DNA of 64,000 nucleotides, from NCBI RefSeq assembly GCF_030129945.1, contig NZ_JARRAF010000001.1, forward strand, positions 248,001 to 312,000, read 5' to 3'. Both the position numbers and the translations under genes were made by a program. Shown here piece by piece: positions 37,688 to 45,960 of the stretch (position 1 is the stretch's first letter; each line of letters opens with the position of its first letter). The notes below the pieces were generated by a model. The model had not been told where the DNA came from, ran no database searches, and saw only the letters and a list, made by a program, of their open reading frames with translations. Source of the DNA: Parachitinimonas caeni (GTDB taxonomy: Bacteria > Pseudomonadota > Gammaproteobacteria > Burkholderiales > Chitinimonadaceae).

Positions 37688-37837
37688 GTGCTGGTCGGGT
37701 TTTATGGGCTGAGCAAGCGTGAGGAGGTAATGCGGGCCTGTTTTGGTTGGTAAGTGGCTGGTTAATAAAGGGGTTTTCATGCTTGTGGCGGATGGTCCAT
37801 AAATTGCTTGGTGCCCTTCAATTGAACTTTGGCCAAT

Positions 37838-38920
37838 ATGCCCATGAATGCCTCAGCTTATTGCGGCCTGGAACTGCTTGAAACCGCCGTTGTGGTGCTC
37901 GACCGCAGCATGGTCGTGCGTTACCTCAATCCGGCCGCAGAGACCTTGTTTGAACTGAATCTCCGGGATGTCGAGGGCAGACCGCTTTCGCATTGCTTTA
38001 ATGAGCCGCAGGAAGTCCTGGCCGCGGTCGATGCGGCTGACCATCGCAATGTCAGCGTCACAGAGCACGATGTGGCCATCGCACTGAGGCTGGGGGCCAC
38101 CATTCATGTCAGCTTCACCGTCAAGACCATCGACTCCCCTGCCGCGCTGACGGTGCTCGAATTCCGTCATACCGATCAGCAACTGAAGATCGTCAATGAA
38201 GAGCGACTGCTGGTGCAGCAGCAGGCTAATCGCCAACTGATTCGCAATCTCGCCCACGAGATCAAAAATCCACTCGGGGGGATTCGTGGCGCTGCGCAGT
38301 TGCTGGAGCGCGAACTGAACTCTCCGGTGCTGAGCGAATACACCCAGGTGATTCGCGACGAGACCGATCGCCTGCAAAGCCTGCTGGATCGTCTGCTGAC
38401 CCCGCATCGGCTGCCGCAGGTGGCCGAACTTAATATCCACGAAGTCCTGGAGCGCGTGCGCTCGCTGATGCTGGCTGAAGTCCCGAACGGACTGGCGGTA
38501 CGGCGTGATTACGACACCAGCCTGCCTACCCTGATTGGTGACAAGGAGCAGCTGATCCAGGCGGTCCTCAACATCGTCCGTAATGCCGTGCAGGCCATGC
38601 ATGGGGCGGGTGAAGTGATTTTGCGCACCCGGATTGCCCGTCAGGTCACCATCAATCGCCAGCGCCAGCCATTGGCCCTGCAAGTGCAGATCATCGACAA
38701 CGGCCCTGGCATACCCGAGCATATTCGCGATCAGGTGTTCTACCCGCTGGTATCGGGCCGACCGGGGGGAACGGGTATTGGCCTGCACCTGGCGCATACC
38801 TTTGTCCTGCAACACAACGGCGCCATCGATTTTGAATCCGTACCCGGCCGCACCGTCTTTACCCTGTTGTTGCCCCTGAATGGCTGGGCTGTCCGGCCAG
38901 ATGCCGATTCCGCCAAATAA
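37838..38920 (+). CDS. glnL: Nitrogen regulation sensor kinase NtrB
   Basis: 360-residue cytoplasmic kinase: PAS domain (about 10-110), phosphoacceptor motif NLAHEIKNPLGGIRGAAQLL (His about 140), ATPase N-box QAVLNIVRNAVQAM and G-box GGTGIGLHLAHTFV. NtrB is controlled by PII proteins and phosphorylates NtrC under nitrogen limitation. Three starts are possible (TTG 37829, ATG 37838, ATG 37844); none has a good ribosome site and I chose the first ATG. ntrC follows 14 bp later. Confidence 0.95.
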   Translation: MPMNASAYCGLELLETAVVVLDRSMVVRYLNPAAETLFELNLRDVEGRPLSHCFNEPQEVLAAVDAADHRNVSVTEHDVAIALRLGATIHVSFTVKTIDSPAALTVLEFRHTDQQLKIVNEERLLVQQQANRQLIRNLAHEIKNPLGGIRGAAQLLERELNSPVLSEYTQVIRDETDRLQSLLDRLLTPHRLPQVAELNIHEVLERVRSLMLAEVPNGLAVRRDYDTSLPTLIGDKEQLIQAVLNIVRNAVQAMHGAGEVILRTRIARQVTINRQRQPLALQVQIIDNGPGIPEHIRDQVFYPLVSGRPGGTGIGLHLAHTFVLQHNGAIDFESVPGRTVFTLLLPLNGWAVRPDADSAK

Positions 38921-38934
38921 ACCAAAGAGCCGCC

Positions 38935-40341
38935 ATGAAACCAATCTGGATCATCGATGATGACCGTTCGATACGCTGGGTATTTGAAAAAGCGCTAGGT
39001 CGGGAGGGAATTGCCTTCAAGACTTTCGCCTCGGCCACCGAGGCGCTGGACCGGATGCAGTCCGAGTTGCCTCAGGTGGTGGTCAGCGATATTCGCATGC
39101 CAGGGGAGTCGGGCCTGGATTTCCTGCAGAAAGTTAAAAATGCCCACCCAAGCCTGCCGGTGATCATCATGACGGCCCATTCTGATCTGGAAAGCGCCGT
39201 GGCAGCGTTTCAGGGCGGGGCTTTCGAGTATCTGCCCAAGCCTTTCGATGTGGATCAGGCGGTCGACCTGATCCGGCGGGCGATGGAAGAAAGCCGCCGG
39301 CAGGAAGCTCCCGAAGAGCCGGCGCTGACCGCTCCGGAGATACTTGGCCAGGCGCCCGCGATGCAGGATGTGTTCCGGGCGATTGGTCGCCTGAGCCAAT
39401 CGGCGGCGACGGTGTTGATCACGGGCGAGTCTGGTGCGGGCAAGGAATTGGTGGCGCGGGCGTTGCATCGTCATAGCCCACGATCAGCGAGGCCGTTTGT
39501 TGCCATCAATACTGCGGCGATTCCCAAAGATCTGCTGGAGTCGGAATTGTTTGGCCATGAGCGCGGCTCGTTCACCGGGGCACAGCAGCAGCGGCAGGGA
39601 AGATTCGAACAGGCGGAGGGTGGCACGCTGTTTCTGGATGAAATCGGCGATATGCCCGCAGAGTTGCAGACCCGCCTGTTGCGCGTGCTGTCCGACGGCT
39701 TCTATTACCGCGTTGGTGGCCATTCGCCGATCAAGGCCAATGTGCGAGTCATCGCGGCAACCCATCAGAATCTGGATGAGCGGGTGCGGCAGGGTTTGTT
39801 CCGTGAGGATCTGTTTCACCGGCTCAATGTCATTCGATTGCGTTTACCGCCGTTGCGCGAACGCCGGGAAGACATCCCCCTGCTGGCTCGCCATTTCCTG
39901 CAGCGCAGTGCTCAGGAGCTGGGCGGTGAAACCAAACGTTTATCCGAAAATGCCATGCGTCATCTGGCTGGTTTTGATTTTCCCGGCAATGTGCGGCAGC
40001 TGGAAAACCTCTGCCACTGGATTTCGGTCATGGCGCCTGGCCAGAACGTCGAGGTCGCGGATTTGCCGCCCGAGTTGCGCGGTGACATGCCAGCGGCGAT
40101 GCCGATGGAAGGGGACTGGATGCAGCTGCTGGCCGATGAAGTTGATCGCCGCTTGCGTGCCGGCGAAACCGGGGTGATAGATGATCTGTCGCGACGCTTT
40201 GAAAAGACGCTGATCCTGCGGGCCTTGGCCTGTACGGGTGGCAAACGCATTGAGGCTGCAGAGAAGCTCGGCCTGGGCCGTAATACGTTGACCCGTAAGA
40301 TTCAGGAACTGGATCTGGAAAAGGAAATTGGCGGGGACTGA
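38935..40341 (+). CDS. glnG: Nitrogen regulator NtrC (sigma-54 activator)
   Basis: 468 residues. The receiver has DDD at 8-10 and Asp52; the AAA+ domain has Walker A GESGAGK (164-170), the sigma-54 contact loop GSFTGA (211-216, Ser variant) and Walker [11 protein letters not shown]; a Fis-type HTH ([19 protein letters not shown]) ends the protein. All activator elements are present, in contrast to the NtrX encoded 6 kb upstream. The local glnA promoter provides a matching enhancer and -24/-12 element. Confidence 0.97.
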   Translation: MKPIWIIDDDRSIRWVFEKALGREGIAFKTFASATEALDRMQSELPQVVVSDIRMPGESGLDFLQKVKNAHPSLPVIIMTAHSDLESAVAAFQGGAFEYLPKPFDVDQAVDLIRRAMEESRRQEAPEEPALTAPEILGQAPAMQDVFRAIGRLSQSAATVLITGESGAGKELVARALHRHSPRSARPFVAINTAAIPKDLLESELFGHERGSFTGAQQQRQGRFEQAEGGTLFLDEIGDMPAELQTRLLRVLSDGFYYRVGGHSPIKANVRVIAATHQNLDERVRQGLFREDLFHRLNVIRLRLPPLRERREDIPLLARHFLQRSAQELGGETKRLSENAMRHLAGFDFPGNVRQLENLCHWISVMAPGQNVEVADLPPELRGDMPAAMPMEGDWMQLLADEVDRRLRAGETGVIDDLSRRFEKTLILRALACTGGKRIEAAEKLGLGRNTLTRKIQELDLEKEIGGD

Positions 40342-40373
40342 CGGATGGCCGCCCTGCTGCCGGTCGGAAACGC

Positions 40374-40392
40374 CCGCAGGCAGTGCCTGCGG
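40374..40392. terminator. Hairpin between convergent glnG and luxR-type genes
   Basis: CCGCAGGC-AGT-GCCTGCGG, an 8-bp GC-rich stem without a T-run. It may assist termination of either gene. Confidence 0.4.
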
Positions 40393-40455
40393 AGCGATGT
40401 ATTGGCAAGAGCTTGGCGGGTCGTGACGGGTTGCCTGAGCGGCTGGCAACGGTGC

Positions 40456-41148
40456 CTACAGCGTGCCGCGCGTGGCCAGAACGGCGGCGGCCATCGGGCT
40501 GCCCAGTCCGGCGCTGTGGGCGAGCTGCCGCAATAGGCTCAGGATTTGTCTTTCCGTTCGTTGAAAGCGTCGTGACAAGGCTTCCAGCGGTAGTCCATCC
40601 AGCACATAGCACAACAGGTCGAAATGGTTACGTGGCAGGCTGGCAGCAAACTGCTGTGCCTCGACGATGCCCGGTACCACGGCGCCGAAACAATGGGCAG
40701 CACCCACTGCAACGTTCATCTGCCTGATCAGTTCTTCTCCGCGAGGCAGATTGTCTTGGTCGGTCGCCAGGGTGAGCACCAGCCTGGTGCCATCCGGATT
40801 ACGGATCGGCACGTCGATGCCTGAGCGAATCCCCTTGCTGCTGAACAGTTCCCATAGGTCGGACGCGCCTTCCCGCCAATAGAGCGTCTGCCCCCAGATG
40901 ACCGGCGCAGGGTTGGGCGCACGCACCAGTCGGGCCACAGGATCGCGTTCAACCATGCCTGGTTCACCAACACCATCCCAGCCTTGTGGAAAGTTGTGCC
41001 AGACCGTTGTCGGCAGCCCCTTCTCGGGGGCATGGCCAACGGCCAGTGCGTAGGTTTCGAATCCTGCGTGATCGGCAATCTGGCGCAGCAGGGTGCGTAT
41101 CTCTCGCTCACTCTTGGCGGAGGCCAGTTCGGCAAGGAAGTTACTCAT
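40456..41148 (-). CDS. LuxR-type protein with autoinducer-binding domain and degraded HTH
   Basis: 230 residues. The first 165 match the autoinducer-binding domain: HNFPQGW with Trp57, ERDPV with Asp69, PVIWGQ with Trp85 and a Gly-rich turn near 110, nearly in register with TraR. The tail (RNHFDLLCYVLDGLPLEALS, then RRFQRTERQILSLLRQL) keeps the length and periodicity of a LuxR HTH but lacks its usual Glu and recognition-helix residues. No luxI-type synthase lies in the window, so this would be a solo. GAGGG precedes the ATG. It is 17 bp after the peptide gene, the last gene of a three-gene operon. Confidence 0.82.
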   Translation of the reverse strand: MSNFLAELASAKSEREIRTLLRQIADHAGFETYALAVGHAPEKGLPTTVWHNFPQGWDGVGEPGMVERDPVARLVRAPNPAPVIWGQTLYWREGASDLWELFSSKGIRSGIDVPIRNPDGTRLVLTLATDQDNLPRGEELIRQMNVAVGAAHCFGAVVPGIVEAQQFAASLPRNHFDLLCYVLDGLPLEALSRRFQRTERQILSLLRQLAHSAGLGSPMAAAVLATRGTL

Positions 41149-41165
41149 TCCAACCCTCGGTCTGA

Positions 41166-41354
41166 TTAAACGACAGGAAACGGCCCTTCTTGCTGGGGCG
41201 CAATGACCTTGGTTCGTGTCGTTGTACGGTTCGCGGGTCGGACATCCCCATGCGTCTGACCCGGTTCTGTTTCGGTTGTCTGCCCGGCCCCGCCGATCAC
41301 CTGCTCCAGCTGGTCATCGCTCAGGACTTCTGGCAGTTGAGTGCTCAGTTTCAT
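41166..41354 (-). CDS. Small peptide with double-glycine secretion leader
   Basis: 62 residues. The leader MKLSTQLPEVLSDDQLEQVIGG fits the LSxxELxxVxGG consensus of bacteriocins and peptide pheromones cleaved and exported by C39-peptidase ABC transporters; cleavage would fall after Gly22. The predicted 40-residue core (AGQTTETEPGQ ... EGPFPVV) is hydrophilic, rich in Thr, Gln and Pro, and has no cysteine, so it does not look pore-forming. The ATG overlaps the upstream regulator stop (ATGA). No C39 transporter or modifying enzyme is present nearby. A signalling peptide or an unusual bacteriocin are the main options. Confidence 0.8.
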   Translation of the reverse strand: MKLSTQLPEVLSDDQLEQVIGGAGQTTETEPGQTHGDVRPANRTTTRTKVIAPQQEGPFPVV

Positions 41355-42256
41355 TTGGCTGTAATCTCCATAAGGCTAGGAATGGGGGAGGACTCGCTCG
41401 CGGACGCTACCGCCAGAAGCTGAGACAGCATGGTCTGAATGGCATCCGGACATAAATCGACAGCGTACTCATTATTGCCGCCCGGTAATACCCGGCCAAA
41501 TTCGCCCAACGTCGAGTGCTCCAGTGCAGCGTACACCACCGGCACATGGGAGCGCACCCGCATCCGTACCCGCTTGACGAAGATTTCAGCGGCTTTGCTG
41601 ATAAATGGGCTGCCTTCAATCACGATGGCATCCAGTCCGCTACCCGCCGCAGCAATCAGATCGTCATGCTTGGTGTGACTGCTGACGACATAACCACAGG
41701 CCCCAAGAGTCGCAGCGATGCTGGCAAGCCAGTCTTCATTCAAGGAAAACAGGCGCACAGCCTGCTGGCGGGTGGGCAAGGGGCGGGCTGAGGTTTCCAG
41801 CAGACTGGTGACGGCATAGCCGACGCCCAGTGTTGGCAAATTGCGCGTGCCGACAAACCAGCGCCCTTCATGCCAGCGGGCGATCAGATCTCCTTGTGCG
41901 ACATTCAGGGCATCGAGTTTGCCACCAAGTGCGAAGCGGCAGCTATAGGCCCGGCCGTTGCAGAGCAGGATGCCGGTTTCGATTTGCCGGCCGACGCGGG
42001 CGGGATTGATGGCATCTGCAGCGGGGAGTTTGCACGCGGCGGCGATGCGATCGAGTAATTCGAGCGTGACGGGCGTCTGCTTGCTGAGCATGCGCGACAG
42101 AGATGAGCGCGATGGTTGATGTCCAAGGCGTTCGGCCAGCCAGCTGGCGGCCCCCTGACCTGGCTTGAGGTAGGCTTTCGCCGCATTGTCTACCTGCAGC
42201 GCCAGTGCCTCCTGGCTACTGACGGGCGCTGCATATTTTTCTTCATATCTACCCAT
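41351..42256 (-). CDS. BetR-type HTH regulator with pseudo-receiver domain
   Basis: 301 residues; ATG 42256 follows GAGG by five bases (GTG at 42262 is an alternative). The N-terminus (about 18-85) is an HTH resembling the betaproteobacterial BetR domain (WLAERLGHQPSRSSLSRMLS). A middle beta-rich part (95-150) is followed by a receiver-like domain from about 167. There the phosphoacceptor Asp is replaced by Glu214 (LDAIVIEG), and the usual Thr and Lys are missing, so phosphorylation is unlikely. Heads a coupled operon with the leader peptide and LuxR-type genes, which it may control. Confidence 0.8.
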   Translation of the reverse strand: MGRYEEKYAAPVSSQEALALQVDNAAKAYLKPGQGAASWLAERLGHQPSRSSLSRMLSKQTPVTLELLDRIAAACKLPAADAINPARVGRQIETGILLCNGRAYSCRFALGGKLDALNVAQGDLIARWHEGRWFVGTRNLPTLGVGYAVTSLLETSARPLPTRQQAVRLFSLNEDWLASIAATLGACGYVVSSHTKHDDLIAAAGSGLDAIVIEGSPFISKAAEIFVKRVRMRVRSHVPVVYAALEHSTLGEFGRVLPGGNNEYAVDLCPDAIQTMLSQLLAVASASESSPIPSLMEITAK

Positions 42257-42283
42257 GCTCACCTCGATTGGAGAAGAGTGGGC

Positions 42284-42313
42284 AATCTAGCACGTAGTCA
42301 AAATTACTGACAA
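42284..42313 (-). promoter_or_regulatory. Sigma-70-like promoter of the BetR/peptide/LuxR operon
   Basis: On the minus strand TTGTCA (42308-42313) and TAGATT (42284-42289) are separated by 18 bp, about 28 bp upstream of the regulator ATG. Plausible but weak -35/-10. Confidence 0.5.
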
Positions 42314-42334
42314 TTGCTAAATGCAGGACACCAG

Positions 42335-42349
42335 AATACCAATGGTATT
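42335..42349. promoter_or_regulatory. 15-bp palindrome upstream of the BetR/peptide/LuxR operon
   Basis: AATACCAATGGTATT is a perfect dyad (6-bp arms, AAT centre) about 20 bp upstream of the predicted -35 on the minus strand; a candidate operator for the operon's own regulator. Confidence 0.45.
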
Positions 42350-42553
42350 GATGCTAATCCGCGCTCCAGCCTCATCTTGGTGTGTTCAGGAAATTTTATT
42401 TTTTTCAGGTGATTAACTGAAATTGATGATGCAGTGCAGTAAATTGCTTGGTCAGGCTGGGTGGGGCTTTGGCTTCTGCAAGCGTAATGATCGAGTTTGC
42501 TGTCGTTCTGCGCAGGCGGGTGGGAAGGAATCGTCGGGACTCAAGGCGGCGTG

Positions 42554-42716
42554 GGCGTTGTTGACCTCCTATTTCCGGATCGCATTTCGCCGGATCGGGG
42601 CTGGGGCATGGTGTCGTCAGACGGCGCTCATTCAGCTCGCCAAACCGCTCATGCTCTGCCTCACGCAGCCCCAAAACTCGGCCCGGTGTGGCCGGAAACA
42701 AAACATCAACAGCGTC
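42554..42716. repeat. Repeat element, copy D (163 bp, reverse orientation)
   Basis: Reading the minus strand, it matches the left two-thirds of copy A (GTTTTGTTTCCGG, CGAGTTTTGGGGC, CATGCCCC) and its right terminus (GATCCGGAAATAG), but lacks the inner hairpin module. This and the AT-rich flank account for most of the 620-bp gap between the BetR-like gene and the STAS gene. Confidence 0.72.
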
Positions 42717-42880
42717 CAAGGCCCAAAATCAGCCGATGGCTTGCATGTTCGAGATGGGGTGGCCTTGCGGGCCAGGCGGGGGTTGAAGTCTTGGGTATGA
42801 CCCTGTGTTGGGGCTTCCGTGCACTGCCTGAGGAGGGGGCATTGCTCGCACCTGCGTTTTAGGCGGGTGCGGCGGCAGCA

Positions 42881-43180
42881 CTACACCATGGTAAAGATCT
42901 TGGCGAAGTTGGCGACATCCAGCACCGAGCGGACCGTGCCTTTGCAGTTGATCAGTTTCACCGAGCGGCCATGCATGCGTTCGTTGAGCAACAGCAACAT
43001 GCCCAGTGCCGCGCTATCCATGTAATCGACTTTCTCGAAGTCAATTTCGAGTTCGGTGACGTTGTGGTTATCCACGACTTCATTGGTGGCCCGCTTGAAT
43101 TCACGATGACCCTCAAACGTAAAGTGGCCATCCAGCTTGATGGTTGCCTTATTCCCCTGAATTGCGGAAAGCGCCTGCAT
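42881..43180 (-). CDS. STAS-domain protein (anti-sigma-factor antagonist type)
   Basis: 99-residue single STAS domain: KATIKLDGHFTFEGHREFKR start, and the conserved DYMDSAALGMLLLLNE loop with the Ser phosphorylated in SpoIIAA-like proteins. The ATG at 43180 has GGAG six bases upstream and is preferred over TTG 43186. Such proteins bind anti-sigma factors or sit in chemosensory pathways; the kinase or phosphatase partner is not encoded nearby. Monocistronic. Confidence 0.9.
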   Translation of the reverse strand: MQALSAIQGNKATIKLDGHFTFEGHREFKRATNEVVDNHNVTELEIDFEKVDYMDSAALGMLLLLNERMHGRSVKLINCKGTVRSVLDVANFAKIFTMV

Positions 43181-43245
43181 GATCAACTCCGTCTACGGTC
43201 GGTTTGCTTACAGTCTAGGCGATTTCCGCAAATCTGCTGGCGTCT

Positions 43246-44475
43246 TCAGCTGTCGCTCTCCGGTTTGGCCACCGTGCGGATCATCAGCAAGCCCGGGATT
43301 GCAATGACCGTACAGAGCAGGAAGAACATGGGCCAGCCGGTCTGCAGCGAGATCCAGCCGGTTGGGGCGGCAAACAGCACCCTGGGGATGCCCATCAGAC
43401 TGGAAAGCAGTGCGTATTGGGTTGCGGTGAAGCGCTTGTCGGTCAACGCCCCCATAAAGGCGACAAACGCGGCCGTGCCCATGCCGCTGGTCAGGTTTTC
43501 GACGGTAATCACACCAACCAAGGCCTCCCGGCTATGGCCGATGTTGGCCAGAATGGCAAAACCCAAGGTTGATACCATCTGCCCCAAACCAAACCACCAC
43601 AAGGACTGGCGGATTCCGAGACGCAGAATCAGCAGCCCGCCCAAGGTGCCGCCAACGATGGTGGCCCAGCTCCCAAACAGCTTCACCACTGCGCCGATTT
43701 CGGTCTTGCTGAAACCCAGGCCCAGATAGAACGGTGTGGTGATGGCACCGGCCATGGTGTCGCCAAGTTTGTAGAGCAGGATGAAAATCAGGATCAGCCA
43801 GGCGCCTTCCCGCTCGAAATATTGCCGCAGCGGCTCGACCACTGCGCCACGCAGTGTGCTGGGTGTGCCGTGCGGCACGGGCGGTTCTGGCGCAATCAGG
43901 GTGGTGATGAGGCCCACCAGCATGGCGGCCGCCAGCACCGTATAGACCGCCGAGAATGGCATATGGTCAGCCAGGATCAGCCCTCCCCCGCCCGCCAGCA
44001 GCATGCCGATGCGATAGCCGTTGACGTACATCGACGCCCCCAGCCCCAGTTCGCGGTCGGCCAGGTCTTCGCGGCGGTAGGCGTCCACCACAATATCCTG
44101 TGTGGCCGAGCAAAAGGCCACCAACAGGGCCATGCTGGCGGTCAGCCAGGGGTTGCTCGCCGGATCGGTGTTGCCAAGCATCACCAGGCTGCTAAGTACC
44201 GCCAGCTGGGCCAGCAGCAGCCAGCCACGACGTCTGCCCAGAAATGGCGGAATGAAGCGATCCAGCAGCGGTGCCCACAGGAATTTCAGGGTATAGGGCA
44301 ACCCGACCAGTGACATCAGGCTGATCTCCGCCAGAGAGACTTTGGCATCGGTCATCCAGGCTTGCAGCAGCGAGCCCGTCAGCAGTAGCGGCAAGCCACT
44401 GGAAAAGCCCATCAGCAACGACACCCAGATTGGCCGGGAAGCCAGTACGGTCCAGATGGAAGGCTTAGCCAGCAT
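43246..44475 (-). CDS. ampG: Muropeptide transporter AmpG (MFS)
   Basis: 409-residue transporter with about 12 hydrophobic helices. The sequence LLMGFSSGLPLLLTGSLLQAWM and ATQDIVVDAYRRE are AmpG hallmarks. It imports GlcNAc-anhydroMurNAc peptides from the periplasm for cell-wall recycling. The start overlaps the end of the xth gene by 11 bp, so the two are co-translated despite unrelated roles. Confidence 0.93.
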   Translation of the reverse strand: MLAKPSIWTVLASRPIWVSLLMGFSSGLPLLLTGSLLQAWMTDAKVSLAEISLMSLVGLPYTLKFLWAPLLDRFIPPFLGRRRGWLLLAQLAVLSSLVMLGNTDPASNPWLTASMALLVAFCSATQDIVVDAYRREDLADRELGLGASMYVNGYRIGMLLAGGGGLILADHMPFSAVYTVLAAAMLVGLITTLIAPEPPVPHGTPSTLRGAVVEPLRQYFEREGAWLILIFILLYKLGDTMAGAITTPFYLGLGFSKTEIGAVVKLFGSWATIVGGTLGGLLILRLGIRQSLWWFGLGQMVSTLGFAILANIGHSREALVGVITVENLTSGMGTAAFVAFMGALTDKRFTATQYALLSSLMGIPRVLFAAPTGWISLQTGWPMFFLLCTVIAIPGLLMIRTVAKPESDS

Positions 44476-45235
44476 GGTCGTAGTCCACGATCAAGGGCGC
44501 ATGGTCGGAGAATTTCTGGTCTTTATAGATGCTGGCCATGCGAGCCTTCTGAGCGATTCCGGGCGTAGCCAGCTGATAGTCGATGCGCCAGCCCACATCC
44601 TTCGCATACGCCTGGCCTCGATTCGACCACCAGGTGTAGCCCGGAGCTTCCGGATAAAGGGTACGCCAGGTATCGACCCAACCCAGCCCCAGAACGTCGG
44701 TCAGCCAGGCGCGTTCTTCCGGCAGGAAGCCGGAATTCTTGAGGTTGCCTTTCCAGTTTTTCAGGTCGATTGGCTGGTGTGCGATATTCCAGTCGCCACA
44801 CAGGATGATTTCGCGTTGTTCGGCCAGTAGCTGCTGCAGCATTGGCATGAAGCGTTCCATGAAGCTGAACTTGATCTGCTGGCGTTCTTCCGAGCTGGAG
44901 CCTGACGGCAAATACAGCGATACCACCGATAAAGGGCCAAAATCGGCGCGCAGATAGCGGCCTTCGGCGTCGATGTCTGCAATGCCCAAACCGGTTACGA
45001 CCCGGTCTGGTTCGCGCCGACAGTAGATGCCTACGCCGCTGTAGCCCTTTTTCTCTGCGGGGTGAAAGAAACCGTGATAGCCCGTGGGGGCGAGCATTTC
45101 CGGGCTGAGGTCCGGCAACTGGGCTTTCAGCTCCTGCAGACAGACCACGTCAGCCTGGCTGTTGGCTAGCCATTCCAGAAAACCCTTGTTGGCGGCAGAA
45201 CGAATTCCATTGAGGTTGGCAGAAACGATGCGCAT
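44465..45235 (-). CDS. xth: Exodeoxyribonuclease III
   Basis: 256-residue AP endonuclease/3'-5' exonuclease. Motifs: SANLNGIRSAANKGF, VCLQELKAQ (catalytic Glu), LPSGSSSEERQ, ILCGDWNIAHQPIDLKNW, and SDHAPLIVDYD at the end. The ATG at 45235 follows AAGGAAG by suitable spacing; the longer frame to 45295 would overlap the pyrE promoter. Divergent from pyrE with 77 bp between them. Confidence 0.95.
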   Translation of the reverse strand: MRIVSANLNGIRSAANKGFLEWLANSQADVVCLQELKAQLPDLSPEMLAPTGYHGFFHPAEKKGYSGVGIYCRREPDRVVTGLGIADIDAEGRYLRADFGPLSVVSLYLPSGSSSEERQQIKFSFMERFMPMLQQLLAEQREIILCGDWNIAHQPIDLKNWKGNLKNSGFLPEERAWLTDVLGLGWVDTWRTLYPEAPGYTWWSNRGQAYAKDVGWRIDYQLATPGIAQKARMASIYKDQKFSDHAPLIVDYDHAG

Positions 45236-45312
45236 CGGCACTTCCTTGCGGTCGGCAAAAAACGCCAATGATATGCTATTGCCTGTCCCATCCACTTTTT
45301 CGAGGGTAATCC

Positions 45313-45960
45313 ATGTCGAATTTCCGCGCCCAATTCATCGAATTTGCCGTCAAGGCAAATGTCTTGTGCTTTGGTGAGTTCAAAACCAAGGCCGGTCGGC
45401 TATCTCCCTACTTTTTCAATGCCGGTTTGTTCAATGATGGCGCGGCAATTGGCCGATTGTCGGATTTTTACGCCGAAGCAGCCTTGGCATCGGGAATTCA
45501 GTTCGACATGGTGTTCGGACCGGCCTACAAAGGAATTGTGTTAGGCGCCGCCACGGCGTTGCGCTTAGCCGAAAAAGGTCACAATGTGCCCTTCGCTTAT
45601 AACCGAAAGGAAGCAAAAGATCATGGCGAGGGTGGCACGCTGGTTGGGGCGCCTCTCAAGGGCCGGGTGCTGATCATCGACGACGTGATTTCTGCCGGGA
45701 CTGCTGTGCGCGAGTCGATTGAGTTGATTCGCAAAAATGGCGCCACACCGGCTGGCGTGCTGATTGCATTGGATCGGATGGAGCGGGGACAGGGGCACCT
45801 GTCGGCAGTACAGGAAGTGACAGCAGAGTACGGGATTCCAGTGGCCAGCATTGCCTCGCTGGAGGATCTGATGGGGTTTCTGGCGAAGCAGCCGGATATG
45901 GAACAAAATTTGCAAGCTGCTCAGGTTTACCGCGAGCAGTACGGGGTCCGCAATGAATAG
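45313..45960 (+). CDS. pyrE: Orotate phosphoribosyltransferase
   Basis: 215-residue enzyme of pyrimidine synthesis that joins orotate to PRPP. The PRPP loop is VLIIDDVISAGTAVRESIEL (about 117-136), and FKTKAGRLSPYFFNAGLF is the orotate-site region. GAGGG lies before the ATG. A -10-like TATGCT occurs about 40 bp upstream. Its end overlaps the following DUF4124 gene by eight bases. Confidence 0.97.
   Translation: MSNFRAQFIEFAVKANVLCFGEFKTKAGRLSPYFFNAGLFNDGAAIGRLSDFYAEAALASGIQFDMVFGPAYKGIVLGAATALRLAEKGHNVPFAYNRKEAKDHGEGGTLVGAPLKGRVLIIDDVISAGTAVRESIELIRKNGATPAGVLIALDRMERGQGHLSAVQEVTAEYGIPVASIASLEDLMGFLAKQPDMEQNLQAAQVYREQYGVRNE

Noticed and set aside
37853-38944. 363-residue minus-strand frame opposite ntrB
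   Set aside because: Antisense shadow of a firmly identified kinase.
41050-41080. TTCGAATCC resembling a tRNA T-loop
   Set aside because: It lies inside the LuxR-type gene and no cloverleaf can be drawn around it.
42405-42719. 104-residue minus-strand frame across repeat copy D (starts MDAVDVLFPATPGRV)
   Set aside because: It merely translates the non-coding repeat element; the corresponding reading frame is broken in copy A.
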